NCBI GenBank assembly: GCA_949752795.1
Contig: OX457061.1
Coordinates: 43,122,338-43,186,337, forward strand
Source of the DNA: Hyperoodon ampullatus
Taxonomy: Eukaryota; Chordata; Mammalia; Artiodactyla; Ziphiidae
Direction: 5' to 3'
DNA: 64,000 nucleotides
A model generated the notes under the pieces. The model worked only from the letters and a program-made list of their open reading frames with translations. It made no database searches and was not told the DNA's origin. Shown piece after piece: positions 34,726 to 47,664 of the stretch. The position numbers and the translations under genes are program-made. Numbering within the stretch: position 1 is the stretch's first letter; every line of letters begins with the position of its first letter.

Positions 34726-36039
34726 CCACTAAACAAAAGATTTTCAACTGTGAAAATATGATTTCTTTGTCACTTGTTCCCTCTTCTTTCTAGGAAGAAT
34801 AAACAAATTCAGATATCAGGAAGCATGTTTAACTTCAATTTTGTATTCTTGGCTAGAAAACATCTCTATTTTTTGTTTTGCACACATGCAGTAAAAATCA
34901 CATACTTCATAGAGGTTTTCATGATAAATGACAGTGATGCATTTACTAATAGAAAGCATTATCTCCAAAAATTAATAGTAAGAGAGTTTCTACTATTCCA
35001 AAAATTAACTTTTAAAAAATTAAAAGGACTATCTCCAGTTAATTATTGCAGGCCTGTTTGCTCTTAGGGTAAGCAATTGCCCAGCAACTCATATTTATTT
35101 CTGGTTAAAACACACTTCAATGGTAGCAGCTTGTTCCTGACTGGAGACCAAATGGCTATGCTGTATGTATGTAGCTAACAGGTGACTCTCAGAGAATAAA
35201 TATGCAGAGTGTGTTTGGAGGGAGGGAATGGAGGAAAAGAGGAACTGGCTTAAGCCAATTATAGAGAAAACATTTTGCTGGTTCAGAGACACATCTGCCT
35301 GTGGCTGTTAACAAGTAAGCTGTGGCCCTGTTTAGTCTTCAGTGAGACTTCTGCCTCAGTTCCCCTTCTAGAACAGCCCAGGTGAGTCTGAGAAGGAGAT
35401 TAGGAACAAGGATTGTACACAATCATGAAAATATTTCTGGAGCCCACACCTGCTGTCTTGCAATGCTTTACTCACTAGTCTTGTAATACAAGCACAGTTT
35501 CCTGGCTGCTGTCAGAGATGACTAACATGTGGTTTTAGTAGCCCTCCCCCTGGTCATTTGTGTCATGTTCCTTAGAAGGAAGCTATTTAACATATGGAAA
35601 TACTTTCCCCCTTTGACACTCTGTAGGGTTATTGAGTTCAGTTATCTTGAAGGCAAATAACTCCAACCATGGGGTAAAAAATCTCATGATACTTCATTAA
35701 GTGGCTTATGAGATAATTATTTAATGGTATGGAATTTTTTGTAGCATGCATTCTTGCAAAATCGTCCCACATTTTTGACTTAACTATAGATGATTATGGA
35801 AATACTATTCTTAAAAGTCAAGAGTTAGTACAGTAGATAATAAATTACAGTTTTTAAAGAGAGAAAAGACCTTTTATTCCCTATGTGGCTTGTTATAATT
35901 TATTGCATTTAGGTTGAGATAATCAACAATTATGACCAAGTTTACATCTTTACAGTGAGTTCCATTGAGTAGTAGCCATTTAAATATTTACAAAAATCTA
36001 TATGCTCCAAGGTAGTGTCCCTCAAGTATGTCTATGGTG
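34726..36039. other. Unassigned sequence
   Basis: No recognised repeat or gene. The 97-codon frame at 34774-35067 has no family resemblance. Confidence 0.55.
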
Positions 36040-36520
36040 GGCCATGAAAATCTGCTGATGGACCATAAAAGGAATCAAAATATTATTATGTTTCCCGTGT
36101 AAGTCTTGTAAGTGAAAACATACAATTCCATTGATGTCTTTTTCTTTTCAATGGCAATTGGGAATGGATAAGTAAAGTAAGCCATTGAGGTCTTTTTTCT
36201 TTATTATTTTGGCTCTGTTGATATGTGTTACAGTCAATATTATTTGAGAATCACTAGTCCAGGGTAGCATTTCCAAACCAAAACCACAAATAAGTCTGGG
36301 AACGCTGCTCCGTGTGTCCTTACTTGGAGACGCATTATACACCTGAGACTCCACATCGTCGAAACAAGGTTTTAGCATCGTTTAATTAATCCTTTTCTCT
36401 CAATTACTTTGAAGCAAAGCCACTTTAGTTTTTTGTTCATAAAATATCTAGTAATATCTTAGAGATTACTGTGGTTCCAAGGAAAGCAGTTTGGGAACTG
36501 TGTGCTTTAGGGGAACTGAA
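36040..36520. other. Unassigned segment with a CpG cluster, possibly a hAT remnant
   Basis: Six CpGs occur in 77 bp (36303-36380) in otherwise CpG-poor DNA. The outer parts ('gagaatcactagtccagggtagcatttccaaacc' near 36247-36280 and 'agcagtttgggaactgtg' near 36485-36502) recall hAT termini, but no clear inverted repeat or 8-bp duplication was found. Confidence 0.3.
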
Positions 36521-37317
36521 GAAAACACAATCTAAATCTGTGTACGATCACAGCCAACCAGAAAGAAACCTGCAAACATGGCTACATTGACTGTAAAATG
36601 TGACTGCCCCCTTTTCAGTCTGTTGTTTGGTGGTTTTAAACTATGATTATTTTGACTGTGGTTATTAAAGAATATGTACTGAAACCTCAGTACTATAATG
36701 GAAGACCTATAAATGGCTAAAATACACATGGCAATTTAAACACAAACACACACACACACACGTGATTTCTCAGGGGAACAATTCATGTTGTATTCTATGT
36801 GAAAGTTACCCCCTAGAGTAAGTCATATATGTGCAAGTATGCATCAATTAACACACGTGTGCACATACACTCAAGGAATTAGGAAGTAAAAGTGAACTGA
36901 ATGAACATTCTTGACCAGAGTAGGGGTTGAAACAGAAGTACAGCTTCATCTTACTCCAGCAGATGAGGGTGAGGGAAAGCATTTTCTCTCTGCCTCTTCC
37001 CACTTCAAAACTCTTTTCCATATGAAAAACCTCCTTCTGGTATGCAGTGCTGTTTAAAATAATTTAATAGATATTTTCTTGTATCTTTGGGAAATACACC
37101 TTTAAGATCTACTCCATTATTAAAGCAAGGAGAAGCTTCTGATGTGGTAATCATGAATTTAACATAGTCTTAGATTTCAAGATTCCTTGAAAGAGGGTTT
37201 TAGAACTTGGAGTAATCTAAAGCATTTTTTTTACCTGGAGATAACCAATGCCCTGAATTTCATGTAATTTCTTTCTTGCTTTACTTTTACCTCTTATTTA
37301 TGCATCCCTAAAAAATA
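36521..37317. other. Unassigned sequence with a (CA)n tract at 36746-36761
   Basis: A short CA tract of about 8 units is present. Nothing else recognised. Confidence 0.55.
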
Positions 37318-37545
37318 GAGTAGTTTTGCCTGACTTTGACTTTAATATAATTGGAATAATTCTATATGACTTCTTTATTTCTTGCTTATTGCATACAACA
37401 CTGTTTGTAAGATTCATCAAGATGTTGCATGTAGTTATAATTTGTTCATTTTCGTTGCTATGTATTATTCCCAAGTATGAATATACTATAATTTATTTAC
37501 CCATTCTACTATTGATGCATATTTTGGTTTTTCCACTTTTTAAAA
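37318..37545 (-). mobile_element. L1 3' UTR fragment, antisense
   Basis: 'ttgtaagattcatcaagatgttgcatgtagttataatttgttcattttcgttgctatgtattattcccaagtatgaatatac' is the reversed 3' UTR of an old L1, here ending at 'gcatattttggtttttccac'. Confidence 0.8.
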
Positions 37546-37864
37546 GAAGCCTGAATCATGGAGTGGCGGCTTGGAGGGTAGCCATCAAAAAGATCTGCCC
37601 AGCCTGTATTCAAGTGTGATGTGAGTGAGAAATAAGCCTTTGCTGTCTTATACCACTGAGACATTGAATGTACTTGTTACTATAGAAGAGCCTATCTTAT
37701 CATGAACAATATTACTAGTCATAAAAACACAAAAACATTTTCACTAAGGAAATTCTAGACTCCTGTGGCTTTTCTGAAAGTTTCATTGAACATTCAAGGA
37801 AGGAAAAAAAAAACATTAACAGTTTCAGAGACTAGAAGAAGAGAGTAAACTCCCTGGTTTACTT
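37546..37864. other. Unassigned sequence
   Basis: No gene or repeat recognised. Confidence 0.5.
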
Positions 37865-38690
37865 GTTGTAGCGGGCAGAATAATGGCTCCCCATGGATGT
37901 CCATGACCTAATCCTCAGTATCTGGGAATATGTCACATACTTGGCAAAAGAGACTTTGCAGATATAATTAGGTTATGGTCCCTGAGAAAGGAGATTGTCC
38001 TAAATTATCCAAGTGGGCCCAATCTAGTCACATGACTTTAAAAGCTAATAAGCTTTCCTGGCTGTTGACAGAGCAAGATGTGACCAGGAAGAAGGATCAG
38101 AGAGATGTGACAACAGAGGACTCTGACTGGCTTTGAAGATGGAGCATGAAGGTTTCCAGACAAATATACAGAAGCCTCTAGAAGCTGGGACTGACTCTTT
38201 GTTTACAGCCAGCAAGAAAACAAGAATCTTAGTCCTACAACTTCAAGGAAGCACATTCTGGCAACAATCTGAATGAGTAGGAACCAGACTCTTTCTTAGA
38301 GCCTTCAGAAAGGAACACAGGGGGCTTCCCTGGTGGCGCAGTGGTTGAGAGTCGGCCTGCTGATGCAGGGGACACGGGTTCGTGCCCCGGTTCAGTTCGG
38401 GAAGATCCCACATGCCGCGGAGCGGCTGGGCCCATGAGCCATGGCCGCTGAGCCTGCACGTCCAGAGCCTGTGCTCCACAACGGAAGAGGCCACAAGAGT
38501 GAGAGGCCTGCGTACCGCAAAAAAAAAAAAAAAAGGAACACAGCCCTGACTCCTTGATTTTCCTTTAGCCCAGTGAGGTCTGTGTCAGAGTTTTGACCTC
38601 AAAACTGTAAGAGAATAGATTTGTGTTGTTTAAGCCACTAGATTTGTGGTGATTTGTTATGGCAGCAACAGAAAACTAGTACACTTGTAT
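37865..38690 (+). mobile_element. MaLR (MLT1) LTR split by a SINE
   Basis: Near-complete MLT1-type LTR. It starts 'gtagcgggcagaataatggctccccatggatgtccatgacctaatcc', continues 'gggaatatgtcacatacttggcaaaagagactttgcagat', and ends after the SINE with 'gtttaagccactagatttgtggtgatttgttatggcagcaacagaaaactagtaca'. The CHR SINE at 38321-38531 interrupts it. Confidence 0.9.
38321..38531 (+). mobile_element. CHR SINE, short form
   Basis: Head GGGGCTTCCCTGGTGGCGCA, B box GGGTTCGTGCCC, body ending GCCTGCGTACCGC, and an A tail of about 15. Flanked by AAAGGAACACAG (38309-38320 and 38532-38543) inside an MLT1 LTR. The 74- and 83-codon minus-strand frames are repeat-borne. Confidence 0.97.
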
Positions 38691-38691
38691 A

Positions 38692-38980
38692 ACCTTGATA
38701 TCAAAACCTGGCAAGGACATTATGAGAAAGAAAAATATCAGGCCAATCTCATTTATGAACATAAATGCTATACTAAAAATATTAGCAAACTAAATCCAAG
38801 AATATATAAAAGGAGAAAAGCATTATGACCAAGTTGTGTTTATGCCAGGAATGAGAGGTTGCCTGAAAATCAATCAAATCATCACATTGACACATTTAAG
38901 GAATATATCATGTGATGTCCTCAGTGGATAAAAAACAGCATCTGATATAATTTAACATTCATTTATAATTAACTTCTGAG
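38692..38980 (+). mobile_element. L1 ORF2 reverse-transcriptase fragment
   Basis: 'ccttgatatcaaaacctggcaaggacattatgagaaag' then 'ggccaatctcatttatgaacataaatgc' and 'agcatctgatataatttaacattcattt' run through the RT region of L1 ORF2 in sense. Both ends are lost. It abuts the MLT1 LTR directly. Confidence 0.88.
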
Positions 38981-40089
38981 GTATTAATGATGTGTTCTCC
39001 TCCTAGAATTGCCACACTGAAGAAATGATGAAATTCTAAAAATGGAATTTCAAGGGGGAGGATGAGGTGACGTAGGGAAGGTGAGAAATTCTTACCGCGG
39101 ATGCCCTTGAAACTTTACACGTCAGTGACCCAGACCTGTCCATACAGTTTGAGAATCAGTACACACCTCTTTACTCTCCACTGTTCAAACACCACTGTAC
39201 ACCCTGGAACAGACCAGAACTCCTTTTATCAGGGCAATCTGTTGTCAACACCTGCAGGGGCCTGGATTCTATACCTCCTGTGATTTTAATCTTTTCAGAA
39301 GCCTGCAAAGTTCATTTCCAACTCTGAGTCTGAGTCATTCTTGAGCCAACAGTTACAATTAGGAGCAGTGTTAGAGTACACCCCCAGCCCCTCAAATTTC
39401 CATGCCATCTCACTTGTTTTCCTGGTTTAAAAAACTAAAAAACAAAAAAGAAACTCCTTTCCTTTGTCTTGTCCAGTGCCTCCTTTGACCTGTTTGCATG
39501 AGGTGCTGTGGCATTGATCTTCCTTCTTTAACAGGCATCACTATTTCTTTTAGGATGGATGGATAGGCAAGCAGTTGGCCACTGACTTTCTTTCTAATTA
39601 CACAATGTAGGGCATCATACATCATTCTGAGGGTGAGCAAGGCTGCTACTCTGGTCTTATACTTTATACTTCACTTTCAATGGAGTCGAAGACTTCCAAT
39701 GTCTAATTCCTTTCTCTTTTCCTTATTAAACAAATAATTGATGAATCAAGTTGGGTCCTTGGTCAAAACCTTAACTAATGAGTTCTTATAAAATTCGGGA
39801 GTAATTCCTTCTATTTATTTTGGAAACACCACGGAATTTTGTAAAAGTTTTTGTCTCTAGGTGTTTCCAATTTTCCTTGTCCTAAAATTCTGAAGTTATT
39901 TATTTCTTGCATTCTTTCCCTTTAGATAAAAAATAGATGGTGCTGCCAAAAGGCGGGAGGGGGAGGCAGAAAGGGAATGGCTATTATACCTAACTTTGTC
40001 TTGATTTGGCTTTGACATGTCCTTTGGTCACTGGAATCCTTATTGCTTCCTCGTGGTTGAAGAGGCAGCAGGCCCCAGTGTCCACAGTG
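38981..40089. other. Unassigned sequence
   Basis: No recognised repeat and no gene. The 60- and 76-codon frames have no family resemblance. Confidence 0.55.
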
Positions 40090-40235
40090 CTGGTTTTGGA
40101 GCTGGTTTGGGGGTCAGTCTGGATCTCATCCCAAATCTTCAGCTTCCTACCTTTGCACCTTGAGTAAGCACTTTATCTCTCTGATCCCCAGTTGCATCGT
40201 CAGAGAGAAAAGTCTGTGTCCCGCAAGGGACTGAT
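40090..40235 (+). mobile_element. MIR fragment
   Basis: 'ggttttggagctggtttgggggtcagtctgga', 'ctttgcaccttgagtaagcactttatctctctgatccccagtt' follow the MIR core order. Confidence 0.55.
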
Positions 40236-41365
40236 GTGAGGAGTGCCTATGTGGTGCCCTGGCTACAGAGTCTGGAAAAGTGTAGTCTCCATCAATGCTC
40301 ACTCTCGTCCCTTCCAGCTCCTGTCTCAGGGCTGGAAGTGAGGACACCTGCATTTCAGTCCTGGCGAACTCACCATCAGCCAGGGCTCTAGCAGGTCATT
40401 TGACTTCTCTGAACTTTTTTTTCTTCCTTGAGAAAATGGAGGGGAGGGCTGAGCTATCAGGAAGGCCACTCCAGCTTTCAGAGGCCCAGAACCCCAGGCT
40501 ACACTTGATTTCCTGTCTGCCTTTCTGCATCTGTGATCCATGACTCTTGCTTTTGCAACTGGCACAACTACCTGTTAATCTCTTCTCCAACTTCTCTCCA
40601 CCAAAGTCAGCCTTCTTCTTCCTCCTCAGCTACCCCCACTTCTTCTTCAACCTCACCCCAACCCCTTAAAGTGATCTTTCTCTCTCCTTTTGATTCTCTC
40701 CTTGGTTGACCCATATGTACCAGGCAGAATTGATGGGACTGGAAGATCTAATTTTCCCCACCGTAAAGCATCATAGTCCTCCTGGCAACTGAGACCAACA
40801 GAATGGTTTTCACAGGAGGACACTGAATGGAAGTGCTCTGTCTCCTTACCAGCCCCTTATCTAGAAGTTCCCTCAGGCATGCGTTCACTCTTGGCTCTTT
40901 CTGTCCAAATAGCAGTGATCAGCCTCTAATTGTCACCTCTGATATTACAGGATCTGGCAACTAAGCAAACATCTTCCTTAGAGTCCCTATTAAAGTTTCA
41001 GTAAAAAGTTCTTATTTTGGCTTCTCTCTGAATTTTAACATAAGATCTCTAAATACTTTTCCCCATCTGTAGTGTATTTTGGCATTTCCCCTCCCATCTG
41101 TCAGACAGTTTTAGTCCCTTCCTCTCTCTAAGGTGTGTGCAGGAAAAGGCCTCCTGTGTCCCCAACCATCTTTTTTCTTAGTATTTTTTTTTTGCTTACT
41201 TAGATTTATAGTAATTGTCATCATTTATGTGTTTGAATTTTAAAATCACAACTTTCCAACTAGGTCAAAGAGAGATAGGTAGGAGTTTTTCAACTAAACA
41301 AAAGATAGAGAGCATTCCAGACAAAGAGATCACAGTTAGAATTGGGGATCCATCTCTGCTATTAT
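40236..41365. other. Unassigned sequence
   Basis: Overlapping frames at 40295-40590 occur on both strands with no family resemblance. A C/T-rich stretch lies at 40580-40700. Confidence 0.55.
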
Positions 41366-41480
41366 TTAAATTTGATTTGATCCTGTACAAGTTACAGGAC
41401 ATTTGGAGCTTTCATATCCTCATCTGTAAAATCTTTTCCACATCTAAGCTGGGAAGAGTAAATGAGATAACATAAAAATA
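41366..41480 (+). mobile_element. MIR fragment
   Basis: 'gatcctgtacaagttacaggacatttggagctttcatatcctcatctgtaaaatc' then 'gtaaatgagataacat' match the MIR core and 3' portion. Confidence 0.6.
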
Positions 41481-43567
41481 TAATTTGGTAAACTTGAATA
41501 TGGATTCAAATGCAGGCTCTTATAATTGTCACAAAGGAAATTGGAGATAGGCTGTATCTATACTGAAGTAGGCCCTGAGGATTTCACTTCTAAACACTAA
41601 AGTCTGCAAAAACCCTCCTTGACTAAGAACTTGTTTCTGGCTGCTGGACCATAGCAAATAGGTGATCAGGGAGACATATGAGTAAACCTGGAGACATATG
41701 AGTAAACCTAGCCCAGACCAACAGAAACACCTGGTCAACCCACAGATGTGTGAGCTGAATTTTTGTTCTTTTAAGGCACCAAATTTTAAACCATTAAATA
41801 TTATGCAGCAAAAGATAATTAATATACCATGTCTCTACTCTCTTGCTGCCTCAGACAGCCACAACTCTAAGAGGTATGATCAGGGGCCCCTAGGTCTGTA
41901 TATTTTCTCTTCTGAAGGCCCACAAAGCACCTGCTTCTCCAGAGCCACTCCTAATTGTGTATTAGGGAAGGAGATGATAAACAAAATGTTAGTAGAGGTT
42001 ACTTTTCCTTTTGGAGTAAGCTCAGACAGAAAATTGTGAAGCATCTGAGGGGTAAGGCATAATAGAATATTCTAATCTATCAGACAGGCTATAAATTTGC
42101 TTCCTATCACTCCAAAGTGTTTTAAATAGGAAAATTCAGAAATTAAGTGAATTGTGGAGCCAAACGACTTGAATGGATCTGATGGAAATTTAACTTTTTG
42201 GTCCAACTAGAAAGAGATAATTAATAGTTATAGTTGAGGCTAGTCGCAAACTCATAACCAGTTGCAAAAATCATAACCATATGGGTTCAATGTAAACAGA
42301 ATCGAATTCAGTGTCTGAATGTGTTGGCCACTTACCTCTTCCCCATATGACAGGGTTGGGAGTGGGGGCAGCAAAATTTAAATGACCTCTGAGGACAACA
42401 TGCGCATCAGAGAAAAATGGACATGGTTATTGAAGCAGGCTTTCTCCCAGGAATGATCATTTCTCCTTCCTTCTGGTGAGCTATCCACTTTCGGGGCATA
42501 AACCAAGCTAGAATTTGTAGGAAGGAGTTATATTTTCTAAGCGCAAATCAGTTACCCAGCATTCAGTGTTATTGTCACAGGGGAATGAGGAGGTGTACCC
42601 ATTTGTTGCTTTATCAAGTTCAGTCATGGCCTCTAATTCTACAGCAGGAAAAGTGTCAAGTTGTTTCCTCCCTTTTCATAGGCATGTCACAAATTCTCTC
42701 AGAGAGATGGAAGCATCTTGCTCTATTGTACCTAACCAGATATATGCTTCAATTGGAGGTTAATACTTTCATAAACCTTATGATTCTTTTTATTAGTGTG
42801 ATCTAATCTAGAGGCATTCTAATTTCTGAACAAGTAAGTATATTTAGTAGTTCCAATATGGTTTTCTTAAAGCAATAGGAAAAATCAGGCTGGACAAAAC
42901 ATTTAAAAAAACATTACAGGCAAAAGCTGGAATATAGCTTGACAGATGAGCAGCAAACAACTTCCATTTCTCAGATTCCTCAATTATCCTTTGTTAATCT
43001 TTTGTAGTTATATCAAAATATTTGGGAAAGAAAGGATAATGGTAAAAACACTGTCTTATTTTTACATACTTGTCTACATTGACATTTAGTTTTCATTTGT
43101 AAGCAAATGTTCATGATAATTGTCGAATCACTTATGATCAGCACTGGCAGAGAAAATCAAAGATTGTATAGATCAACCACATAATGTTTAAATCCCTTCT
43201 GTAAATTCCAACTAAATGGTCATTCAATTTGTGCTTGCATGCCTGCCAAGATGGGGAGCATCCTACCCTGCATGAATCTCATTATCTCTTTGGATTTCCC
43301 TGACCATTTGGAAGGCCTTTTATATATTAAATAAGTTCCTAGAAATTTCCAAAGCTCAATTACTGTTCACAGAATTATCAAAGATCAGAATTGTAAAGGA
43401 CTTTCTAAGTGTCATATTCCAATGGTTTCCAAAATGCAGAAACCACTAGTGGATTATAAAAAAACAATTTAGTAGGGTTCAACCAGCATTTTATAAAAGT
43501 GAAGTAGAACATCATATCAGACTACATCACCTGTAGCAAGGACACATTTTGTTTTGTAAAATTTTGT

Positions 43568-43569
<2 letters not shown>
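41481..43569. other. Unassigned sequence with a small tandem duplication at 41670-41709
   Basis: No recognised repeat family over about 2 kb. Frames at 41698-42039 (113 codons) and 42566-42806 show no domain. Confidence 0.55.
41670..41709. repeat. Perfect 20-bp tandem duplication
   Basis: GGAGACATATGAGTAAACCT occurs twice with no spacer (41670-41689 and 41690-41709). Confidence 0.98.

Positions 43570-43610
<41 letters not shown>
43570..43610. repeat. (TG)n microsatellite
   Basis: About 20 uninterrupted TG units. The HTHTHT stretch of the 90-codon minus-strand frame comes from this tract. Confidence 0.98.
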
Positions 43611-43611
<1 letters not shown>

Positions 43612-43659
43612 TTGGGTTGCAATGCAAAATTTATTTACCATTGATACTTTTAAAGACTT

Positions 43660-43830
43660 TAAAAGATACTGATACAGTTTACACTCATTTTGTAGATGGA
43701 AAAAGTTAGGCCCAGAAAAGCAAAATGACTTGTCCAAGACCCCACAACTGGCCAGCAGAGGAATCCAGCTGGAATTCTCTTGACCTATATCTAGTATTCT
43801 TTCTGCTATAACATCAATGCTTGGGACCTT
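43660..43830 (-). mobile_element. MIR, antisense
   Basis: 'tttgtagatggaaaaagttaggcccagaaaagcaaaatgacttgtccaagaccccacaactggcc' is a clear reverse-complement MIR core. Confidence 0.8.
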
Positions 43831-44244
43831 GCTGAACAAACTTAATTCCTTTTTTCATATATTGGTCCTTCAACTATCAGTAGCCCTCTTGCCTCCCCAC
43901 TCAGTTTTCTCTTCTTCATGAGATACATTCCAATTTTTAAAAATAATGCCTCAAACGAAATCATTTTGAAGCCCTTAATCATCTTCATTTGCCTTCTTCT
44001 ACAAATGCTTCAAATAGTTTCCACCCCTTTTTAAGTATGGTATATAGAACTGAAAATAATTCAGATGTGTTAGTGTGGCCATCATCTCCATTATTCCAGA
44101 CATGCTGCTTCTATAAAGGCAATCTGAGTTTGCATTATTATTTTGGGAAGCTATATCATATTATTGAGTCTTACTGAGTTTATTTTCAATTCTACCACCT
44201 ATTCCTTTTACTCATGATGGGACAATAAGGAAGGAAAAAAGAAA
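43831..44244. other. Unassigned sequence
   Basis: No gene or repeat recognised. Confidence 0.5.
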
Positions 44245-44465
44245 CTAGCATTTATTAAATGCCTACAATGCCCCAGGTATTGTATTACATTTTCACAAGT
44301 GTAAATTCATCTCAGAATAATTCTGTGAGTTGTTCATTAGCATCATTTTTTAAATGAATAAACTGAAGTTATGGATGGAATATCAAGAACTAGCCAAGAT
44401 CACTTAAATTGGCAGAACCAGGGATTGAGAAGAGAGCTGAATGTGGTCTGTCATTCTACTGTAAA
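44245..44465 (-). mobile_element. MIR, antisense
   Basis: 'tagcatttattaaatgcctacaatgccccaggtattgtattacatttt', 'aataattctgtgag', 'aaatgaataaactgaagttatgg', 'aactagccaagatcacttaaattggcagaaccagggatt' follow the reversed MIR consensus over nearly its full length. Confidence 0.75.
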
Positions 44466-46721
44466 TCTTAATGATCTCCACTGGGAACGTAGAAGGTCAG
44501 TTTCAAGAATAAACATCGTATCTTATTTTTCTCACTATATGGTGGTGGATGGGCTAGAGACGCACCACCACTCAGTGTTCTGGTTAACATTGGGTAGAAT
44601 TCTAATTCTGTAACCTGGTACTGTCTTGATAACTCCTTAACAGTACTTTGCTTTCCTAGGCCCAGCTTAATCATGCTTTCTCCCACTATTGTATTCCCAC
44701 ACTGTGTGAATTATCACACTCTACCTGGGCCTTACAGATTACATAAATCAGGCTTTTCATTGGTTTAAACTAGAAATCCTCTCAGTGCATTTTATCACTA
44801 TGGATATTTTAATGCTTTAATGTATATTAACATCCCCAGAGTGATAATAGGAAGGGTATCTATGGTCTACATAGTCTTCTCCATTTCACTAGCTTTATTT
44901 CAGCTTCCCCCCTCCCTAGCACAATCTAAAAAAAAATTACAATCTTTGCCATGTAAGGAGGTTCTACCCACAATCAGGTCCCTTGGGGACCTCAGCTTCT
45001 TTCTCATGGAATTTATTCTAAAGAAATACAGCATTCTCCTTTCAAAATTTCTAGTGAATATAATTTTCTCCCTCTCATTAGGCCATCATTAAATTTTATA
45101 TTATTATACAGTATTTAAAAGGAGACCTTTTTTGTTTCAGTTTTGGCTGAGTCTACAAAAGCTGTGAATAATAAAGTAGACCCCAAATACCCAAATTTCC
45201 TAGACAGAGCGATTAGAGCACACATGCAGAATGCAGACTACCCTAAGGTATTATAGAAGTCTGGTCAGCACTAGCCTATCATCTATTACCTGGGCACAAA
45301 AGAGGCAAGGTGGAGGAGTGTTGTTGCAATCCTTGGGCACTGACTTTCTGCCCCCATGGAGAGAGGTGTGGACTTATCTCTCTCAGTTCAAACCATGTGA
45401 GAGGAACTTTAAGGCATCCCATTGAGTTTGGGAACCCAAGGACTGGGGTTGGGCTCTTGTCAGGAAAATTCTAAGAGCAGGAGGCCATGTGCAGATAAAT
45501 GGGATGCAACAGAGCTACATATGGAGAAAGCTGCTTATTCAGTGAGCAAGGGCAAAGTCCATGTTTCCATGGTGCAGGTGTGGACCCTGCAATAGGAAAT
45601 TGGTCTGGGTTGTCTTAAAAAGTGTCTTGTCCAATTGAAGTCCTACAGGGTGAACAGAGGGACTAACACCAGAATGCCCTGGGGATGGGGGAGGATTCTT
45701 AACAGATAAGCTGTGAGAAAGGCATTTCCTAGTCAAGGGACCTTCCAAGTGGAAGTCCCCAGCAGAGGATCTCTGAGGAACCCACGAAAGAGAACTAGCT
45801 TTGAACTTCCCTCATGCTCAGAGAGCAGCAATGACGATAACCAATTGCCAGTCACGACAGAACTCTTGGCCCACATTCCTCTTTTCATTCCACCTGCTCC
45901 ATTCCCAGAGGGGCCAGAAACTAGAGGGACCATAGTCACTGAGTGGGAGTGAAGCTAGAAAATAGTGAAGAAGCTGACTCACTCACTCCCTCATTCTAGA
46001 CTTCTAAACCCAAATCAGACCTGAGCTGGGTGGAGGTAGGGAAAAGCTTTAACTGGATAAGAATTCAAAGCTTTGACAATTACCCTGGATTGGACTGAGA
46101 ATTTTGTGGTTATTAAACTGGACTGGACGTTTTCATACCCTAGTAAAGTAACTATTTGATTACTTTCTAGGACCGATCTGAAATGCTACAGGACAGGTCC
46201 AAGATTTCATCCATAGACAGTAAAGAATGAGTTAATGGAGCAAGTTTAGAAGGGAGTGGTGAGAAACAATTTAACTTGTTTGTTTTTGTTATGCATGATC
46301 AATGCCAGTTGTTCAGTTAGTAATGAACATAATAGGAATATTATGATAGCCAGTAAAGATCTTTTGTGGTTTTGCTTTTCTCTTTCCACGTATTTGCTCT
46401 CGCATCTAGCTTCTTATCACTCACAAATTTGATAAGCCTTTTCCATTAGAGTTGCAAGGAGCTATTTCATGAGGCTGGACATTGGCATTGCATGACATTG
46501 CATTCTGGTTGGGTTGTAAGGACAGGCTGCCTAGTGACAATGAATAAATTCCATTGGAGAGATCCTATGTTTGTGTAACATACTGGTCACACACAGAGGT
46601 CTACTTGTTAGAGAAAGTACTTGTTAAATTAAGAAATGCTGTAACAAATGTTAGTACTAATGTGATTTTTCTTGTCATTGCTGCCACCATCTGAATATAG
46701 TTTGAAAGGTATATAGTCATT
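44466..46721. other. Unassigned sequence (2.2 kb)
   Basis: Frames at 44820-45092, 45231-45425 and an overlapping opposed pair at 45713-45952 have no family resemblance. No repeat family is recognised with confidence. Confidence 0.55.
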
Positions 46722-47074
46722 ACTTAGTCTGTTTTGGCTGCAATAACACAATACCAGAGATTGGATAGCTCATAAACAACAGAAATATATATCTCACAGT
46801 GCTGGAGGCTGAAAGTCCAGGATCAGGGTGCCAGAATGGTTGGGTGAGGGCCCTCTTCTGGGTCATAGACTTCTCATTGTATCCTCACCTGGAACAAGGA
46901 ACCGGGGAACCATGTGGATTCTCTTTTATATAGGCATTAATCGCATTCATGAGGGCTCCACCCCCATGACGTAAGCACTTCTCAAAGGCTCCACCTCCTA
47001 ATACCATCACATTGGACATTAGGATTTCAACATATGACTTCTGGGGGGACACAAACATTCAGAACACAGCACCA
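46722..47074 (-). mobile_element. MaLR solo LTR (MST/MLT1-like), antisense
   Basis: Plus strand is the reverse complement of a MaLR LTR. It runs 'gtctgttttggctgcaataacacaataccagagattgg…aacaacagaaatatatatctcacagtgctggaggctg…' to 'cctaataccatcacattggacattaggatttcaacatatgac…ggggggacacaaacattcagaacacag'. The element is nearly complete. Flanking duplications were not resolved. Confidence 0.92.
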
Positions 47075-47664
47075 GGATGTATTTTTATGAACTCTCCATT
47101 CCTTTTTGTGAAGTAGTAGTAGTAAAGTGACTAAGATACAATCTTGATTATTTTTTTAGCTGAAAGTATAAATTTGGAGGAATAAGTGGCTATTTTAAGT
47201 CTATTTTAGAGTGAGTATTATATGCCTATTTCTTCAACTACAAAATCTATTTTGGCAAGAATCACAACTTTTATTTAACTACACTTAGTACTTGGCAGTG
47301 CTCTGGGCATGCCTTGAAGACGTTAACAGGAATTCTGCATTGAAATTAAACCCTTAGCTCCCAGCACCATTCTGCCTTACTCAGAAGTCTCTCAAGCTTG
47401 TGTGCCTATTTCCTTTAAATCATGTCAACATCCCATTCCAGACAAACTACAATATTTAAAACTGTTGGAAGTTCCATTACCAAGGGGTAAGAGTTCTTCT
47501 TTAAGAAAACATTATTACTGAATTTCAGAAGGGTGCTGTTCAACTTCAAAGACCAGTCTTGCACAAATATGGTATTAGAAGACATGATCCTAAGAAATTG
47601 CAAACATCACTGGAAATTGTAATAGAAGCTCAATTTTATTTATTTATATCTCGTTTATATCTTA
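47075..47664. other. Unassigned sequence
   Basis: No gene or repeat recognised. Confidence 0.5.
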
